Source: an uncultured Collinsella sp. (GTDB lineage Bacteria; Actinomycetota; Coriobacteriia; Coriobacteriales; Coriobacteriaceae). Taken from it: DNA of 64,000 bases. The stretch spans positions 28,366-92,365 of the forward strand of contig CABVDH010000006.1 in assembly GCA_902497065.1 (NCBI GenBank), in the 5' to 3' direction. The notes beneath the pieces were generated by a model. It saw nothing but the letters and a program-made list of their open reading frames with translations. It was not told the origin of the DNA and ran no database searches. The translations under genes were made by a program, and so were the position numbers. Of the stretch, positions 14,909 through 22,697 are shown one piece after another (the first letter of the stretch is position 1; each line of letters opens with the position of its first letter).

Positions 14909-17137
14909 TTATGCCTCCGGGACCCTACCCGTCGCCAAAATCTGTTCAAGTACCGCCTCATCCAACACGGGCACACCCAGCTGCTCGGCCTTGGTGAGCT
15001 TGGAGCCCGCTTTGGGGCCGGCGACCAGATAGCTCGTCTTCTTTGAAACACTGCCCGAAACCTTGGCACCAAGCACCTTGAGCGCCGCGCCCGCCTCGTC
15101 GCGCGTGCGGTTTACGAGCGTGCCGGTGAGCACGAAGGTCAGACCCGCAAGCGGCTGTGCGTCGGCGAGCTCGCCCGCCACGCCAGCGTCGGCTGCGGCT
15201 TGCGCGTGCGCGGCGCCCAAATCGACCTCGAGCGACAGGCCCGTCTGGCGCAGGCGCTCCAGCACGGCAAGGTTCTCGGGCACGGCCAGGAACTGCTTGA
15301 CGCTCGCCGCAATCTTGGGACCGATGCCCTCGCACTCGGCGATGTCCTCTTCGCTCGCCAAGATGAGCTTGTCAATCGACAGGAATCGCTCGGCGATGAC
15401 CTCGCCCACGCTCTTGCCCACGTGGCGGATGCCCAGGGCAAACAGCACGCGACCGAGCGGCTGGCTCTTGGACTTGTTGAGCTCGGCGATGATTTTCTCG
15501 GCCGTCTTGAGGCCTACCGGAATGGGATCGCCCTTCTTGACGCCCTTTTTGCTGTTGGAGCTGGCATAGGTGCGCCCCGTGTCCAGGCCGGCGATATCGT
15601 CGACCGTGAGCTGGTAGAAGTCTGCGACATCGTGAATCAGCCCGGCGGCGATCATCTTGTCGACAATCTCGTCGCCCAGGCCGTCGACGTCCATGCAGCC
15701 GCGGCTCACCCAGTGGAGCAGGCGCTCCTTGAGCTGCGCGGGACAGTCGATGGAGACGCAGCGGTAAGCCACCTCGCCGTCCTCGTGGACCACGGGACTT
15801 CCGCACACGGGACAGACCTCGGGCATGTGCCAGTCGACCGAATCGGCCGGGCGCTTATCGAGCACCGGGCCCACGACCTCGGGGATTACGTCGCCTGCCT
15901 TGTGCACGATGATGGTGTCGCCCTCGCGCACGTTTTTGCGACGGATCTCGTCGATATTGTGCAGCGTGGCGCGCGCGATGGTGGAGCCGGCAACCGTCAC
16001 CGGGTCGAACTCAGCGACCGGCGTGAGCACACCGGTGCGGCCCACCTGGATGCGAATTTCGCGCAGGACGGTCTGCTTTTCCTCGGGCGGGAACTTAAAG
16101 GCAATGGCCCAGCGCGGTGCGCGGGCGGTAAAGCCCAGGTCGAGCTGCTGTTGAAAGCTGTCAACCTTTACGACCACGCCGTCGATGTCGTAGTCCAGGT
16201 CACCGCGATGTTCGAGCGCCTGGGCGCAGAACTCGTGGACCTCGGCGGGCGTGGCGCAACGGGCAACGTTAGGGTTGACGCTAAAGCCGGCGCTACGCAG
16301 CCAATCGAGGAACTCGCGCTGGCTGTGGACGTGTAGCGGATCGGTATCGGCAATGGCATAGATAAAGGTGGCCAGGTCGCGGCGCGCCGTGACCTTGGGA
16401 TCCTTCTGACGTAGGCTGCCGGCGGCAGCGTTGCGCGGGTTGGCAAAGGGGTCGCGGCCCTCGGCATCGGCCTCGTCGTTCAGACGCACAAAGCTGCCCT
16501 TAGGCATGTAGACCTCGCCGCGCACCTCAATGGTGCGCTCGCGGTCGGCGCCCATGTGGGCGAGCGCCGGCTCGGACAGGTGCATGGGCACATCCTTGAT
16601 AGTGCGCACGTTGAGCGACACGTCCTCGCCCGTGGCGCCATCGCCGCGTGTGGCCGCGCGCACGAAGGTGCCGTTTTGGTAGGTAAGCGCCACGCCCAGA
16701 CCGTCAATCTTAAGCTCACAGGTATAGGTGACGCTGCCGGCACCGAGCGCATCCTCGGTGCGCTGGAGCCATGCGTCGAGCTCGTCCAGATCCATGGCAT
16801 CGTCCATGGAATACATGCGTGCCATGTGCGTGACCGGCGTAAACTGCTCGCTCACGTAGCCGCCCACGCGCTGGGTATAGCTGTCGGGCGTCACCAGGTC
16901 GGGGTAGGTGGCCTCGATCTCCTGCAGCTCAACGAGCATTTTGTCAAAGGCGGCGTCCGTGATCTCGGGCGCGTCGAGCATGTAGTAGCGATAGGCGTGG
17001 TAATCGAGCTCGTGGCGCAGCTCGGCCGCACGCGCTGCCGCCTGGGCACGGGCATCTGCCGGTGCAGCGGCATCCGTGCTCGCGGGCGTTTCGGTATCGA
17101 TATCCACGCCGTCACCAAACAGGCTCGATTGCTCCAT
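14909..17137 (-). CDS. ligA: NAD-dependent DNA ligase LigA
   Basis: A 742-residue bacterial DNA ligase that seals nicks during replication and repair. The N-terminal NMN-binding Ia region is followed by the adenylation motif KIDG (~residue 147), the OB fold, a four-cysteine zinc finger (CPVCG ... RCVSIDCP), helix-hairpin-helix repeats and a C-terminal BRCT domain from about residue 660. Slightly longer than the usual ~670, owing to an Ala-rich N-terminus and an Ala-rich linker before the BRCT domain. The start ATG follows AAGGAG. Monocistronic. Confidence 0.97.
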   Translation of the reverse strand: MEQSSLFGDGVDIDTETPASTDAAAPADARAQAAARAAELRHELDYHAYRYYMLDAPEITDAAFDKMLVELQEIEATYPDLVTPDSYTQRVGGYVSEQFTPVTHMARMYSMDDAMDLDELDAWLQRTEDALGAGSVTYTCELKIDGLGVALTYQNGTFVRAATRGDGATGEDVSLNVRTIKDVPMHLSEPALAHMGADRERTIEVRGEVYMPKGSFVRLNDEADAEGRDPFANPRNAAAGSLRQKDPKVTARRDLATFIYAIADTDPLHVHSQREFLDWLRSAGFSVNPNVARCATPAEVHEFCAQALEHRGDLDYDIDGVVVKVDSFQQQLDLGFTARAPRWAIAFKFPPEEKQTVLREIRIQVGRTGVLTPVAEFDPVTVAGSTIARATLHNIDEIRRKNVREGDTIIVHKAGDVIPEVVGPVLDKRPADSVDWHMPEVCPVCGSPVVHEDGEVAYRCVSIDCPAQLKERLLHWVSRGCMDVDGLGDEIVDKMIAAGLIHDVADFYQLTVDDIAGLDTGRTYASSNSKKGVKKGDPIPVGLKTAEKIIAELNKSKSQPLGRVLFALGIRHVGKSVGEVIAERFLSIDKLILASEEDIAECEGIGPKIAASVKQFLAVPENLAVLERLRQTGLSLEVDLGAAHAQAAADAGVAGELADAQPLAGLTFVLTGTLVNRTRDEAGAALKVLGAKVSGSVSKKTSYLVAGPKAGSKLTKAEQLGVPVLDEAVLEQILATGRVPEA

Positions 17138-17246
17138 AGCGGCACTCCTTCACTCGATTTCAAACGGATACAAGAGTACCACCGGTCGCAACGGGGTCGA
17201 ATAGCGGCCTCGAACCGCACCGAATCGGCAGCCGCCAGACTGGGGT

Positions 17247-17448
17247 GGACAGTTAGTTCAGATACGTATAAATCCTAGAGCTGGATCGGGCACGAACACC
17301 TCTGTTTCGACTAATTTTGGGCTCCTCGAGACCATGTAAACGTCCCACTCTCCCTTCCAAACACCCATCCGAGCCCCATCCCAATCAAAAATTGCTCAAA
17401 ACGCATCCCAAGCTGCCCCAGATTTATACGTATCTGAACTAACTGTCC
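17247..17448. repeat. 202-bp element with perfect 28-bp terminal inverted repeats
   Basis: The left arm (17247-17274, starting GGACAGTTAGTTCAGATACG) is the exact reverse complement of the right arm (17421-17448). The 146-base interior has no gene. It fills most of the ~390-base spacer between ligA and the htrA terminator. The size and long perfect ends resemble a MITE, though no flanking target duplication is obvious. A long-range RNA stem is the alternative. Confidence 0.6.
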
Positions 17449-17520
17449 AGACCATTACGAACCAGGCCTCTTGCCAGCCACAAGTGATCCGTTTTCCTCC
17501 GTCCCCAACGGATCAATAAG

Positions 17521-17558
17521 AAAAGAGGGGCTGTCCCGCGCTGGCGGGACAGCCCCTC
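17521..17558 (-). terminator. Rho-independent terminator of the htrA-like gene
   Basis: GAGGGGCTGTCCCGC / GCGGGACAGCCCCTC form a perfect 15-bp stem with a 4-base loop. Read on the minus strand it is followed by TTTTCTT. It lies about 30 bases past the stop of the protease gene. Confidence 0.9.
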
Positions 17559-17585
17559 TGGCTTCGGCATGTGCGAAATGGCTCG

Positions 17586-19046
17586 TTAGTAACCCTGGCC
17601 GTAGCCCTGACCCTGGCCCTGCTGGCCCAGCAGCTCCTCCAGGTACTGGCGCAGCTGCTCGTCGGTAATACCGCCGTTGCCGGTGTCGGTCGAACTGTCG
17701 TCCTGCTGCTGGTTCTGCAGCTCCTCATCGGAGCCCAGCTCGACGGTGACCTTCTTCTCTTCCTTGCCGCGCACGAGCGTAATCTCGACCTTCTCGCCCA
17801 CCTCGTGGCTGCGCAGCGCGATGATCAGGCCATCGGCGCTCGCAATCTCGTCGTCGCCCAGCTTGGTAATGACATCGCCCTCTTGGATGCCAGCCTTGGC
17901 GGCAGGACCGTCCTCGACGACGCTTGCCACATACGCGCCGCTATCGGTGCTCAGCTTGTTGGTGCGGGCGTTGAGCGCATTGACGCTCGAAAGCGTAGCG
18001 CCCATGTACGGATGTACCGGCGTCTTGCCGTCGATGATCTGGTCGGCAATGTTCTTGGCATAGTTGACCGGAATGGCAAAGCCTACGCCCGAGCTGGAGC
18101 CCGAGTAGCTCTCGATGAGCGAGTTGATGCCCACCAGCTCACCGTTGTCGTTGACGAGCGCGCCGCCGGAGTTGCCCGGGTTGATGGCGGCATCGGTCTG
18201 AATCATGTTGGCATAGATGGTGTTACCGCTGGTAGAGCTCATGGCCGTGGAACGATAGAGCGCCGACACGATACCCGTGGAGACAGACTGCTCGTTGCCG
18301 AACGGCGAGCCGATCGCCATAACCCACTCGCCAACGTTGAGCTTGGAGGAGTCGCCAATTTCGATCGGCGTAAGCTTGGAGGCGTCGGCGTCCTTGAGCT
18401 TGATGACGGCCAGGTCGCTCGAGGCGTCGTTGCCCACGAACTCGGCCTCGTAGGTGGTGCCGTCGTCCATGGTCACCACGTACTGGTCATAGCCATCGAC
18501 CACGTGGTTGTTGGTGAGGATGTGGCCCTCGGTATCGAGCACCACGCCCGAACCGACACTGCCCGAGCTATCCGACTCGTCGGCAGACTGCGAAAGCGAG
18601 CCATTCTGGCTGCCGCTCGAAGTGGCGGTAATGGAAACGACGGAGGGCAGGGCCTTGGCAGAAACGGCCTCGGCCAGCGTGGTGTCCTCGGAATCAATCG
18701 TAATCTTTTGCGTCGACGAACCCGAAGCACCCGCCGTCACGGCATTCTTTCCGCCGCCAATGTTGAGCGTGCCGCTCATAATGAGCGCGATGACCAGCAG
18801 GGCGCCGCAGGCGCAGCCGGCAAGCGCTGTAATAAAGATCGGCAGCTTTTTGGTCTTGGTCTTGACCACCGTGTGCTTGTTCACGACCTGCTGGCCACCC
18901 AGCGGCTGGCCGGTCTGCGTGTCGTAGGCCTGCACGTAGGGAATGTTGCTGTCGGCAGGCGTCGACTCTACCTGCACGCGCGGCTGCTGCTGGGTCTCGC
19001 CGGCGTTGCCCGCATCCTGGGGACGCTGGGAATCGTACTCGCTCAT
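17586..19046 (-). CDS. HtrA/DegP-like trypsin serine protease with PDZ domain
   Basis: A 486-residue membrane-anchored protease for extracytoplasmic protein quality control. A ~65-residue polar cytoplasmic tail precedes one membrane helix (~72-95), then a trypsin domain with His in TNNHVV, Asp in DLAVIKL and Ser in GNSGGAL. A PDZ domain follows (~360-455), and the protein ends in a Gln/Gly-rich tail (GQGQGYGQGY). The ATG of MSEYDS has GAAAGGA upstream and is preferred over one 13 codons earlier. This is the layout of actinobacterial HtrA/PepD proteins. It ends in a strong terminator. Confidence 0.92.
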   Translation of the reverse strand: MSEYDSQRPQDAGNAGETQQQPRVQVESTPADSNIPYVQAYDTQTGQPLGGQQVVNKHTVVKTKTKKLPIFITALAGCACGALLVIALIMSGTLNIGGGKNAVTAGASGSSTQKITIDSEDTTLAEAVSAKALPSVVSITATSSGSQNGSLSQSADESDSSGSVGSGVVLDTEGHILTNNHVVDGYDQYVVTMDDGTTYEAEFVGNDASSDLAVIKLKDADASKLTPIEIGDSSKLNVGEWVMAIGSPFGNEQSVSTGIVSALYRSTAMSSTSGNTIYANMIQTDAAINPGNSGGALVNDNGELVGINSLIESYSGSSSGVGFAIPVNYAKNIADQIIDGKTPVHPYMGATLSSVNALNARTNKLSTDSGAYVASVVEDGPAAKAGIQEGDVITKLGDDEIASADGLIIALRSHEVGEKVEITLVRGKEEKKVTVELGSDEELQNQQQDDSSTDTGNGGITDEQLRQYLEELLGQQGQGQGYGQGY

Positions 19047-19075
19047 AGCTGCGATCCTTTCGTCAAATAACCAAA

Positions 19076-19099
19076 GGCCCGCCAAACATGTGGCGGGCC
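19076..19099. terminator. Short GC hairpin upstream of the htrA-like gene
   Basis: GGCCCGCC / GGCGGGCC with an 8-base loop, about 30 bases upstream of the htrA start. It may be the terminator of the glnR-like operon or a leader hairpin; T-runs are poor. Confidence 0.4.
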
Positions 19100-19217
19100 A
19101 TCATTGTTCACGTTGAGTTGTACCCCAATATGCGGGTGCACGTGTATGAGAACGCAATCTTTTAGGAAGGCTTAAGTTCTGCCGCAGACCCGAAAGGAAT
19201 CCGTACCTGCGTCAAAA

Positions 19218-19250
19218 CCACCACAAAAGTGCCTGTCCCCTTTGTGGTGG
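19218..19250. repeat. CCACCACAAAGG hairpin repeat, copy 4
   Basis: CCACCACAAAAG / CCTTTGTGGTGG around the loop TGCCTGTCC, 5 bases past the stop of the GlnR-like gene. Loop and stem match the copy at 3037-3069 almost exactly. Confidence 0.65.
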
Positions 19251-19254
19251 AAAT

Positions 19255-19917
19255 CTAGTCCTTAAACAGATAGCCCACGCCGCGGACGGTGGTGATGTGC
19301 GCCGCGATCTGCGGGCCCACCTTGGAGCGGATGCGTCGGATGTGCACGTCGACGGTACGCGTACCGCCGCAGTACTCAAAGCCCCACACGCGGTGCAGCA
19401 GTACCTCGCGGCTGTAGGCACGGTTGGGATGCGTGGCCAAAAAGCTCAGCAGCGAGTACTCCATCAGCGTCAGGTCGATGGGCTCATCATCGAGCGTCAC
19501 CTGGTAGGTGGCCAAGTTGATCTCGAGGTTATCGATGTTGAGCACATCGTCGGCGGTGACGGTCTCCTCCTCGCCCATCAGGCGCTGCGCGCGAGCCTTG
19601 AGCTCGTTGGGCGTCGCCGTGGGGCATACAAAGTCGGCATGCGCATGGTTGGGCAGACGCAGGGTGCCGAGCGCCTCGTCGTCGACGATCACCAGCATGG
19701 GGACGCCGCCGCGGTCGTCAAGCCACTTGGCAATCTGATCGATGCGGTCACTGCGAATGCCATCGGAATCGAGGATCAGCAGGTCAAAGTCGTGCGCTGC
19801 AGTCGGCGAATCGGGAGTAGCCAGGCTCACCTCGACACCCAGGGTGGTCGTCAAGCTGCGGGCAAACTCGTGGAAGCGCGTCGTGCGCGCCATGAACAGG
19901 GCACTCTTTTCGGACAT
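19255..19917 (-). CDS. GlnR-like orphan OmpR-type response regulator
   Basis: A 220-residue regulator. The C-terminal winged helix (~125-220: LTLMEYSLLSFLATHPNR, VWGFEYCGGTRTVDVHIRR, TTVRGVGYLF) closely resembles actinobacterial GlnR. The N-terminal receiver-like domain is degenerate: one Asp in LILDSDG, but the conserved Thr/Lys signature is replaced by CPTATPNEL, as in phosphorylation-independent GlnR. The start ATG follows GGAGG. It lies 50 bases after a glutamine-synthetase-like gene in the same orientation, which supports a nitrogen-control role. No histidine kinase is adjacent. Confidence 0.82.
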   Translation of the reverse strand: MSEKSALFMARTTRFHEFARSLTTTLGVEVSLATPDSPTAAHDFDLLILDSDGIRSDRIDQIAKWLDDRGGVPMLVIVDDEALGTLRLPNHAHADFVCPTATPNELKARAQRLMGEEETVTADDVLNIDNLEINLATYQVTLDDEPIDLTLMEYSLLSFLATHPNRAYSREVLLHRVWGFEYCGGTRTVDVHIRRIRSKVGPQIAAHITTVRGVGYLFKD

Positions 19918-19967
19918 ATCGGCCTCCAAAGAAATGAGCTCAATCGTACTGGAACAAGCCAGCGCGA

Positions 19968-21305
19968 TTAGGAGTTCGCCAGGTAGTGCTTGATCTCCCA
20001 CTCGGTGATCGTAGACTCAAACTTATGCCACTCGTCACGCTTCTTTTTGAGGAAGAAGCTGTGGATGTGCTCGCCGAGGGCATCCTTCATAAACTGCGAG
20101 TCCTCAAATACGTCGAGCGCCTCTTTGAGCGAGCGCGGCAGCGGCGTATAACCGGCCTCGAGCATCTGACGGTCGGTAAGCTTGAGCGTCTCGGCCGTGG
20201 CCTCGGGCGGGAGTTCCAGCTTGCGCTCGATGCCGTCGAGACCGGCCGCCAGCGTGACGGCGTTGACCAGGTACGGGTTGGCCATGGGGTCGGGGCTACG
20301 AAGCTCGATGCGCGTGGACAGCTGCTTGCCGGGCTTGTAGACCGGAATGCGGACCATACTCGCGCGGTTGCGCAGGCCCCACGTGGCGTACTGCGGCACG
20401 GAGTCGCCGCCCGTGGTGATGCGCTTGTACGAGTTGACCGTGGGGTTAGTGATGGCGCTGATCTCGCGCGCGTGCGCCAGAATGCCGGCCATGTAGTGTT
20501 TGGCGATGTCGGAAAGATGGTACTTCTCGTCGTCCTCGCCCCAAAAGACGTTGTTGCCGTCGTGGTCGAATAGCGACTGGCACAGGAACATAGCACTGCC
20601 GTCCTCGCCTGCCAACGGTTTGGGCATAAAGGAGGCGTGGCAACCGCTCTCGTAGGCCTGCTGTTTAATGATGAGTTTGGCCGTGGTGATGGCGTCGGAC
20701 ATGCTCAGGGCCTCGGCGTGGCGCAGGCTCATGCCGTGCTGCGAGCGGCCGGCGGCGTGGAAGGTGTACTCCACGGGCACGGACATCTTCTCGAGCGTGA
20801 GGACCGTGTTGCGGCGCAGGTCGCGGGCGGCATCGCTCACCGAAAGATCGAAGTAGCCCACGTTGTCGAGCGGCTCGGGCGTGTGCTCGTCGGGGAAGTA
20901 GTAATACTCCAGCTCGGCACCCACGTTGAGCAGGTAGCCAGCCTTCTCGGCCTTGCGGAACATGCGGCGCAGGGCATCGCGCGGGTCGCCGGCAAACGGC
21001 TTGCGATCGGGAGTGCACACGTCGCAGAACACGCGAGCGACGCCGTTGTGGCTCGGGCGCCACGGCAGAATCTGGAAGGTCGAAGCATCGGGGAATGCGA
21101 GCATGTCGGCTTCCTCGGGCGTGGCAAAGCCCTCGATGGCGGAGCCGTCAAAGCCAATACCCTCCTCAAAAGCGACCTCGAGGTCCTCGGGGCTAATGGC
21201 AAAGTTCTTGAGGCGGCCGAGAATGTCGACAAACCACAGACGCACAAAGCGGATGTCACGCTGCTCTACGGAGCGGAGTACGTAATCGATGTTCTGCTGG
21301 TTCAT
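19968..21305 (-). CDS. Glutamine synthetase family protein with altered metal site
   Basis: A 445-residue protein that aligns over its full length with type I GlnA: GFDGSAIEGF, AELEYYYF, HASFMPKP, NPTVNSYKR and RSPDPMANPYL. Several residues that bind the metals in GlnA are changed. By comparison with Bacillus GlnA, the Glu of HHE is Ala184, the Glu of QHEI is Gly191 (SQHGMSL) and the His of GMH is Phe240 (GSAMFLCQ), while Glu131, Glu133 and Glu334 remain. It may be a regulatory pseudoenzyme, or use another chemistry; normal glutamine synthesis is doubtful. AAAGGGGAG precedes the ATG. It lies in an operon with the GlnR-like regulator. Confidence 0.85.
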   Translation of the reverse strand: MNQQNIDYVLRSVEQRDIRFVRLWFVDILGRLKNFAISPEDLEVAFEEGIGFDGSAIEGFATPEEADMLAFPDASTFQILPWRPSHNGVARVFCDVCTPDRKPFAGDPRDALRRMFRKAEKAGYLLNVGAELEYYYFPDEHTPEPLDNVGYFDLSVSDAARDLRRNTVLTLEKMSVPVEYTFHAAGRSQHGMSLRHAEALSMSDAITTAKLIIKQQAYESGCHASFMPKPLAGEDGSAMFLCQSLFDHDGNNVFWGEDDEKYHLSDIAKHYMAGILAHAREISAITNPTVNSYKRITTGGDSVPQYATWGLRNRASMVRIPVYKPGKQLSTRIELRSPDPMANPYLVNAVTLAAGLDGIERKLELPPEATAETLKLTDRQMLEAGYTPLPRSLKEALDVFEDSQFMKDALGEHIHSFFLKKKRDEWHKFESTITEWEIKHYLANS

Positions 21306-21439
21306 GTCGCTCCCCTTTCTTTCGGGCGGGTTTCGACTGGTCTATATCGCAGATACTATCGCAGAAAAATGTTTCCGCAGGGTTAAAGCGTATCAAGCGC
21401 TCAAAAAACGTGTGCGAACAGGCAGTTGCGAACGAATGG

Positions 21440-22462
21440 TTAGCGCGAGGTTGATGCGCGATGTTCGATGTGGCCGGGAATCTCGATGCGTTTGGGCGCC
21501 AGCTTTGCGGCCTCGCCCACCGTAGTGGTAACAACGTCAATGCGCTCGGAGAGGCGCTCGACCACGCGCTCGGCGATGGTAAGGGTGTCTTGCGCGGCCG
21601 TGGTCACGCCGCCAAAGAGCACATGGTTCCAGGGGTAGTCGTCAAACGTCGCGATCTTGAGCCCCGCCGGCAGCGAGGGTCCCAGCTGCGCTAGCGCCTC
21701 GGTCAGACGCAGGAAAACCAAGCCGTTGACAGCAATGAGGCCGAGCTTTTTACCTGCATAGCCGCGGATGGTCTCGTCCAAACGGCCAACGCCCGTGGCA
21801 CCGCCGTCGGCCAGGGTGACGACCTCGCCCGCAAGGCCGCGTCGAGAAAGCTCATCGGCAAAGGCCTCGGCGCGCTCGCGACGCACGGGACTATCGTCGC
21901 TTGCCTCGGTGAGCAGGCACAGGCGCTCGCTGCCCGCAGCGGCCAAGGAGTCCACCAACCCGGCGACCAGCTCACGGTTGTTAGATGTCACCAGATCGAC
22001 ACCGCCGTCGGCAACGTCGCGGTCGAGCAGCACAACGGGCAGGCGCCCCGCGGCCGCGGCGATCGCCTTGTCGTTGCCTCCGCAGGTGTTGACGACCAGG
22101 CCGTCCACGCCGGCATCGATAAGTCTGGTGAGCGACTCCGCTTCCTTAGCGGGGTCGTTGCCGCTAATGGCCGTCATGAGCGAGCAGCCGCGCGCCGCGG
22201 CGCTGGCGGAAAGGCCCTCGAGCATGGCGCTCGAGAACGGGTTGGCGATGTCAGCCAGAATCACACCGATGAGGTTCGTACGCGAGCTGCGCAGATTGCG
22301 CGCGGCGGCACGTGGGCGATAGCCGGTGCGCTCGATAACTGCCGCGATGCGAGCACGGGTCTCCTCGGTCATTTGCCCGGGACGGTTGTTGAGATAGCGC
22401 GAGACCGTGGCCGGGCTCACACCCGCCTCGGCGGCAATGTCCTTGATTCTCATCTGCGCCAT
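21440..22462 (-). CDS. LacI-family regulator (probable kdgK/uronate repressor)
   Basis: A 340-residue LacI/GalR regulator: N-terminal helix-turn-helix (MRIKDIAAEAGVSPATVSRY), hinge at ~45-60, then a periplasmic-binding-protein-like sensor (LIGVILADIANPFSSAML, ATFDDYPWNH). The ATG with GGGGTG upstream is used; a start 16 codons earlier has no site. It is transcribed divergently from kdgK across a 235-base region holding two AAACCGATTTCG operators, the likely targets. The same operator recurs at 25944-25959. The inducer is probably KDG or another uronate intermediate (inferred). Confidence 0.85.
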   Translation of the reverse strand: MAQMRIKDIAAEAGVSPATVSRYLNNRPGQMTEETRARIAAVIERTGYRPRAAARNLRSSRTNLIGVILADIANPFSSAMLEGLSASAAARGCSLMTAISGNDPAKEAESLTRLIDAGVDGLVVNTCGGNDKAIAAAAGRLPVVLLDRDVADGGVDLVTSNNRELVAGLVDSLAAAGSERLCLLTEASDDSPVRRERAEAFADELSRRGLAGEVVTLADGGATGVGRLDETIRGYAGKKLGLIAVNGLVFLRLTEALAQLGPSLPAGLKIATFDDYPWNHVLFGGVTTAAQDTLTIAERVVERLSERIDVVTTTVGEAAKLAPKRIEIPGHIEHRASTSR

Positions 22463-22527
22463 GGCGCACCCCGTTTCCCAATTGTCAGCAGTCTGAGCCA
22501 TTTTAGGCATTTTTTTAAAAATCTCGC

Positions 22528-22592
22528 TTGCAAAACGCTGTAGGTGAGTATACTACAACTCGAAACGAAACCGATTTCGTAAACCGATTTCG
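22528..22592 (+). promoter_or_regulatory. kdgK promoter with tandem LacI-type operators
   Basis: TTGCAA (22528-22533), a 15-bp spacer and TATACT (22549-22554) form the promoter. ACGAAACCGATTTCGT (22565-22580) and AAACCGATTTCG (22581-22592) are near-palindromes with a central CG, 13 bp apart, lying around the expected transcription start. The same promoter, spacer length and operator recur at 25908-25959. Confidence 0.75.
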
Positions 22593-22596
22593 GCAA

Positions 22597-22654
22597 GCGT
22601 TGGCGCGGAGGTGCAAAGATGTACCCTACCGTCTTGGCACCTCCGCGCCAACGC
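22597..22654 (+). ncRNA. Structured leader RNA, motif A, copy 1
   Basis: A perfect 18-bp stem (22597-22614, GCGTTGGCGCGGAGGTGC, with 22637-22654) closes a 22-base loop containing ACCCTACC and ending in TCTTG. It lies just after the operators in the kdgK leader, 43 bases before the ATG. Copy 2 at 25963-26020 has a different stem sequence but a loop of the same length with 18 of 22 bases identical. Compensatory change in the stem with a conserved loop points to a functional RNA. No T-run follows, so it is not a simple terminator. Confidence 0.75.
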
Positions 22655-22697
22655 CATATCAAAGGTGTACGCACGAGCAAGAAGGAGCTGCGCGACC

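Noticed and set aside
17571..19070. 499-codon plus-strand frame opposite the htrA-like gene
   Set aside because: Exact mirror of the protease gene, which has the catalytic triad and PDZ domain; no independent support.
22611..22697. Upstream in-frame start for kdgK
   Set aside because: The extra 29 codons lie in the motif A hairpin and do not resemble KdgK; the ATG at 22698 has AAGGAG upstream.
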